From NCBI GenBank assembly GCA_029934195.1, contig JAOZMQ010000164.1, positions 1-6,715 of the forward strand: 6,715 nt of DNA. The letters run 5' to 3'. Each line of letters begins with the position of its first letter. Within the stretch, counting starts at the first letter, position 1. The DNA comes from Candidatus Cloacimonadota bacterium. Lineage in GTDB: Bacteria; Cloacimonadota; Cloacimonadia; Cloacimonadales; JAOZMQ01. A program made the position numbers and the translations under genes. Under the pieces are notes generated by a model. It was not told where the DNA came from, made no database searches, and saw only the letters and a program-made list of their open reading frames with translations. This document shows, piece by piece, positions 5,252 through 6,715 of the stretch.

Positions 5252-6670
5252 ATGAATAAAAATATTTATCCACCGGAACCAATTCTAATTGCTTCAGTAA
5301 GTAGTGATTCTCTTGATTTTTTTGAAAGAAGTTTGAGAGAAATAAAATTCAATAATATTATCAGAAGCAATGATCCTGATGGTATTTTGTCAATATTAGA
5401 TGCGAAAAATGTAGAAATGATTATCCTTGAGACAGAAACTCTTAATATTTTTAAGAGTCAACCATACAAATCACTTTCTGAAAAATTTCCAAATATTCCC
5501 ATTGTATTGATTACAAAAGATTATGAAGTAAGTAAGGATAAATGTATCCATAAAAATATAACGGAATGTCTTCCAGTTGATGTCGAAAAAGACAGATTTG
5601 TTTGTTTGATAAAAAAAATGGATGAAATAGAAAAGCTTAAAAAGGATAATGAATTTTTGAAACAGCAAGTATTATCAAACCATTTTAATAAGAATCAAGT
5701 CTTCACTGAAATTATAACTCGAAATAGGGAAATGTTTGAGATTTTTAAGTTTTTGGAAGATTTTACTCCATCAATACAACCTTTATTGATTTCAGGGGAA
5801 AGTGGTACAGGGAAAGAATCCTTGGCAAGAGCTTATCATAAGTTATCCAAAAGGTCGGGTAAATTTGTTGTACTTGATGTTCTCGGATTTAAAGATCGAA
5901 AATTAATTACAACACTGTTTGGTTATAAAAAAAATTCTTTCAAAAAAGCTATTGAAAATCATAAAGGATTATTTGAAGAAACAAGAAATGGAACTTTGGT
6001 AATTAAGAATATCAGCTCTCTTTCAAAATCTTCTCAAATTGAATTATTTCGTGTGTTTAATAAAGGCGAGTATTATCCTTATGGTGAAAGTGAGCCCAAA
6101 AAAATTGAAACCAGTGTAATAATAAGTTCATTTCGTGATCTTGATTCACTCCAATTGAAACGTAAATTTAACCATAATTTATATCTTGCAATTAGTAAGA
6201 ATCACATAAAAATACCGGCATTAAGAGATCGCTTAGATGATTTACCTATCCTTGTTGACTATTTTCTTAATGTTGCTTCAATAGCGATGAAAAAAGAGAA
6301 ACCGCCTTTTCCATTAGAATTAATCACTTTGCTTTCTACATATTATTTCCCGAAAAATATCGAAGAATTACAGACAATGATTTTTGCAGCAGTTAGTTCT
6401 CACAATGCAAAGACATTATCTTTAAAAGTTTTCAAGAAAGTACTTAGAGAAAAAATTAAAAACAGGGATAATTACATTGAGTATGTACACCCTTCTGTAC
6501 AAGACTTAATTTATTTTACCAAAGAGCTTCCTACCTTAAAGCAAACTCAAAGATTATTGATAAAAGAATCCCTAAAACGATCAAAAAATAATCAAAGTGT
6601 TGCTGCTATTATGCTTGGAGTTTCACGACAAGCTCTTAATCAAAGATTGAAAACATTTAAGAAAAAATAA
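5252..6670 (+). CDS. Degenerate NtrC-family regulator (pseudo-receiver, pseudo-AAA+, Fis HTH)
   Basis: A 472-aa cytoplasmic regulator with the NtrC layout and usual length; AAGGA lies 8 nt before the ATG. The receiver-like domain (about 10-122) lacks the acidic pair (Ser15-Val16), has Glu60 at the phosphoacceptor Asp, keeps Thr88 and lacks the switch Lys. A coiled-coil-like linker spans about 122-142. The AAA+ domain (about 150-385) keeps Walker A GESGTGKE (182-189). GAFTGA is NSFKKA (228-233), Walker B DE is Lys252-Asn253, the sensor I Asn is Phe294, the FREDLYYRL arginine fingers are Asn307 and Ala313, and the sensor II Arg of WPGNVREL is Glu371. The C-terminal Fis-type HTH (about 433-468, NNQSVAAIMLGVSRQALNQRLK) is intact. 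The fold and HTH look maintained, the frame has no breaks, and the changes are confined to catalytic sites. I infer a DNA-binding regulator independent of sigma-54 activation. An active but divergent ATPase is unlikely. Confidence 0.9.
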   Translation: MNKNIYPPEPILIASVSSDSLDFFERSLREIKFNNIIRSNDPDGILSILDAKNVEMIILETETLNIFKSQPYKSLSEKFPNIPIVLITKDYEVSKDKCIHKNITECLPVDVEKDRFVCLIKKMDEIEKLKKDNEFLKQQVLSNHFNKNQVFTEIITRNREMFEIFKFLEDFTPSIQPLLISGESGTGKESLARAYHKLSKRSGKFVVLDVLGFKDRKLITTLFGYKKNSFKKAIENHKGLFEETRNGTLVIKNISSLSKSSQIELFRVFNKGEYYPYGESEPKKIETSVIISSFRDLDSLQLKRKFNHNLYLAISKNHIKIPALRDRLDDLPILVDYFLNVASIAMKKEKPPFPLELITLLSTYYFPKNIEELQTMIFAAVSSHNAKTLSLKVFKKVLREKIKNRDNYIEYVHPSVQDLIYFTKELPTLKQTQRLLIKESLKRSKNNQSVAAIMLGVSRQALNQRLKTFKKK

Positions 6671-6704
6671 CATAATAGTATCTGAACGGAAAGGATTTTC
6701 AACC

Positions 6705-6715
6705 ATGAAGAACAG
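6705..6715 (+). CDS. Start of a downstream gene cut by the window edge
   Basis: AAAGGA (6690-6695) lies 9 nt before an ATG at 6705-6707, followed by Lys-Asn and the window end. It starts 34 nt after the regulator's stop with no terminator between, so the two probably share a transcript. No family can be named. Confidence 0.55.

Noticed and set aside
5471..5668. 65-aa Phe-rich minus-strand frame inside the NtrC-like gene
   Set aside because: Antisense shadow; Phe/Ile/Tyr runs come from Lys/Asn/Glu codons on the other strand.
1..6715. CRISPR array, tRNA, rRNA or insertion sequence
   Set aside because: No regularly spaced repeats, cloverleaf-like sequence, rRNA segments or transposase motifs were seen on either strand.

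Overview
The window is AT-rich DNA, by eye about two-thirds A+T, with tightly packed bacterial genes. Clear purine-rich Shine-Dalgarno sequences of the AAGGA/GGAG type precede several starts (der, plsY, the 5252 regulator and both edge genes). Low GC, SD use, a Der-PlsY-HAD cluster, short dispersed palindromes and NtrC-type regulators point to a low-GC Gram-negative-like lineage. I would guess the FCB group, for example Cloacimonadota or relatives. That placement is inference; no marker gene here settles it.

Left half (1-3486), all on the minus strand, in reading order: der (two-GTPase ribosome-assembly factor), plsY (glycerol-3-phosphate acyltransferase, overlapping the end of der by 17 nt), and a NagD-like HAD-IIA phosphatase 8 nt after plsY. 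After a 60-nt gap come a 205-aa PD-(D/E)XK-nuclease-like protein and the first nine codons of another gene. der-plsY-HAD looks like one housekeeping operon. The two last genes look accessory, possibly a DNA-modification or restriction neighbourhood.

Middle (3487-4768): a 368-nt divergent intergenic region holds the likely der promoter, a 12-bp inverted repeat and a T-rich slippery tract. It is followed on the plus strand by a stand-alone MnmC2-like (DUF752) methyltransferase and a 73-aa VF530-family protein.

Right part (4769-6715): a 483-nt non-coding stretch is rich in hairpins. It has a 15-bp-stem hairpin at 4821-4858 and, at 4885-4910, a second copy of a 26-nt palindromic repeat whose first copy overlaps the stop codon of the HAD gene. 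It ends in promoter-like sequence before a 472-aa NtrC-like regulator. That regulator is the most interesting gene in the window. It keeps the receiver / AAA+ / Fis-HTH layout and the Walker A motif. The phosphoacceptor Asp is Glu, the acidic pocket is gone, and GAFTGA, Walker B DE, sensor I Asn, both arginine-finger positions and sensor II Arg are all replaced. It reads as a pseudo-enhancer-binding protein: a DNA-binding regulator that probably neither hydrolyses ATP nor activates sigma-54. A further gene starts 34 nt after it, at the window edge.
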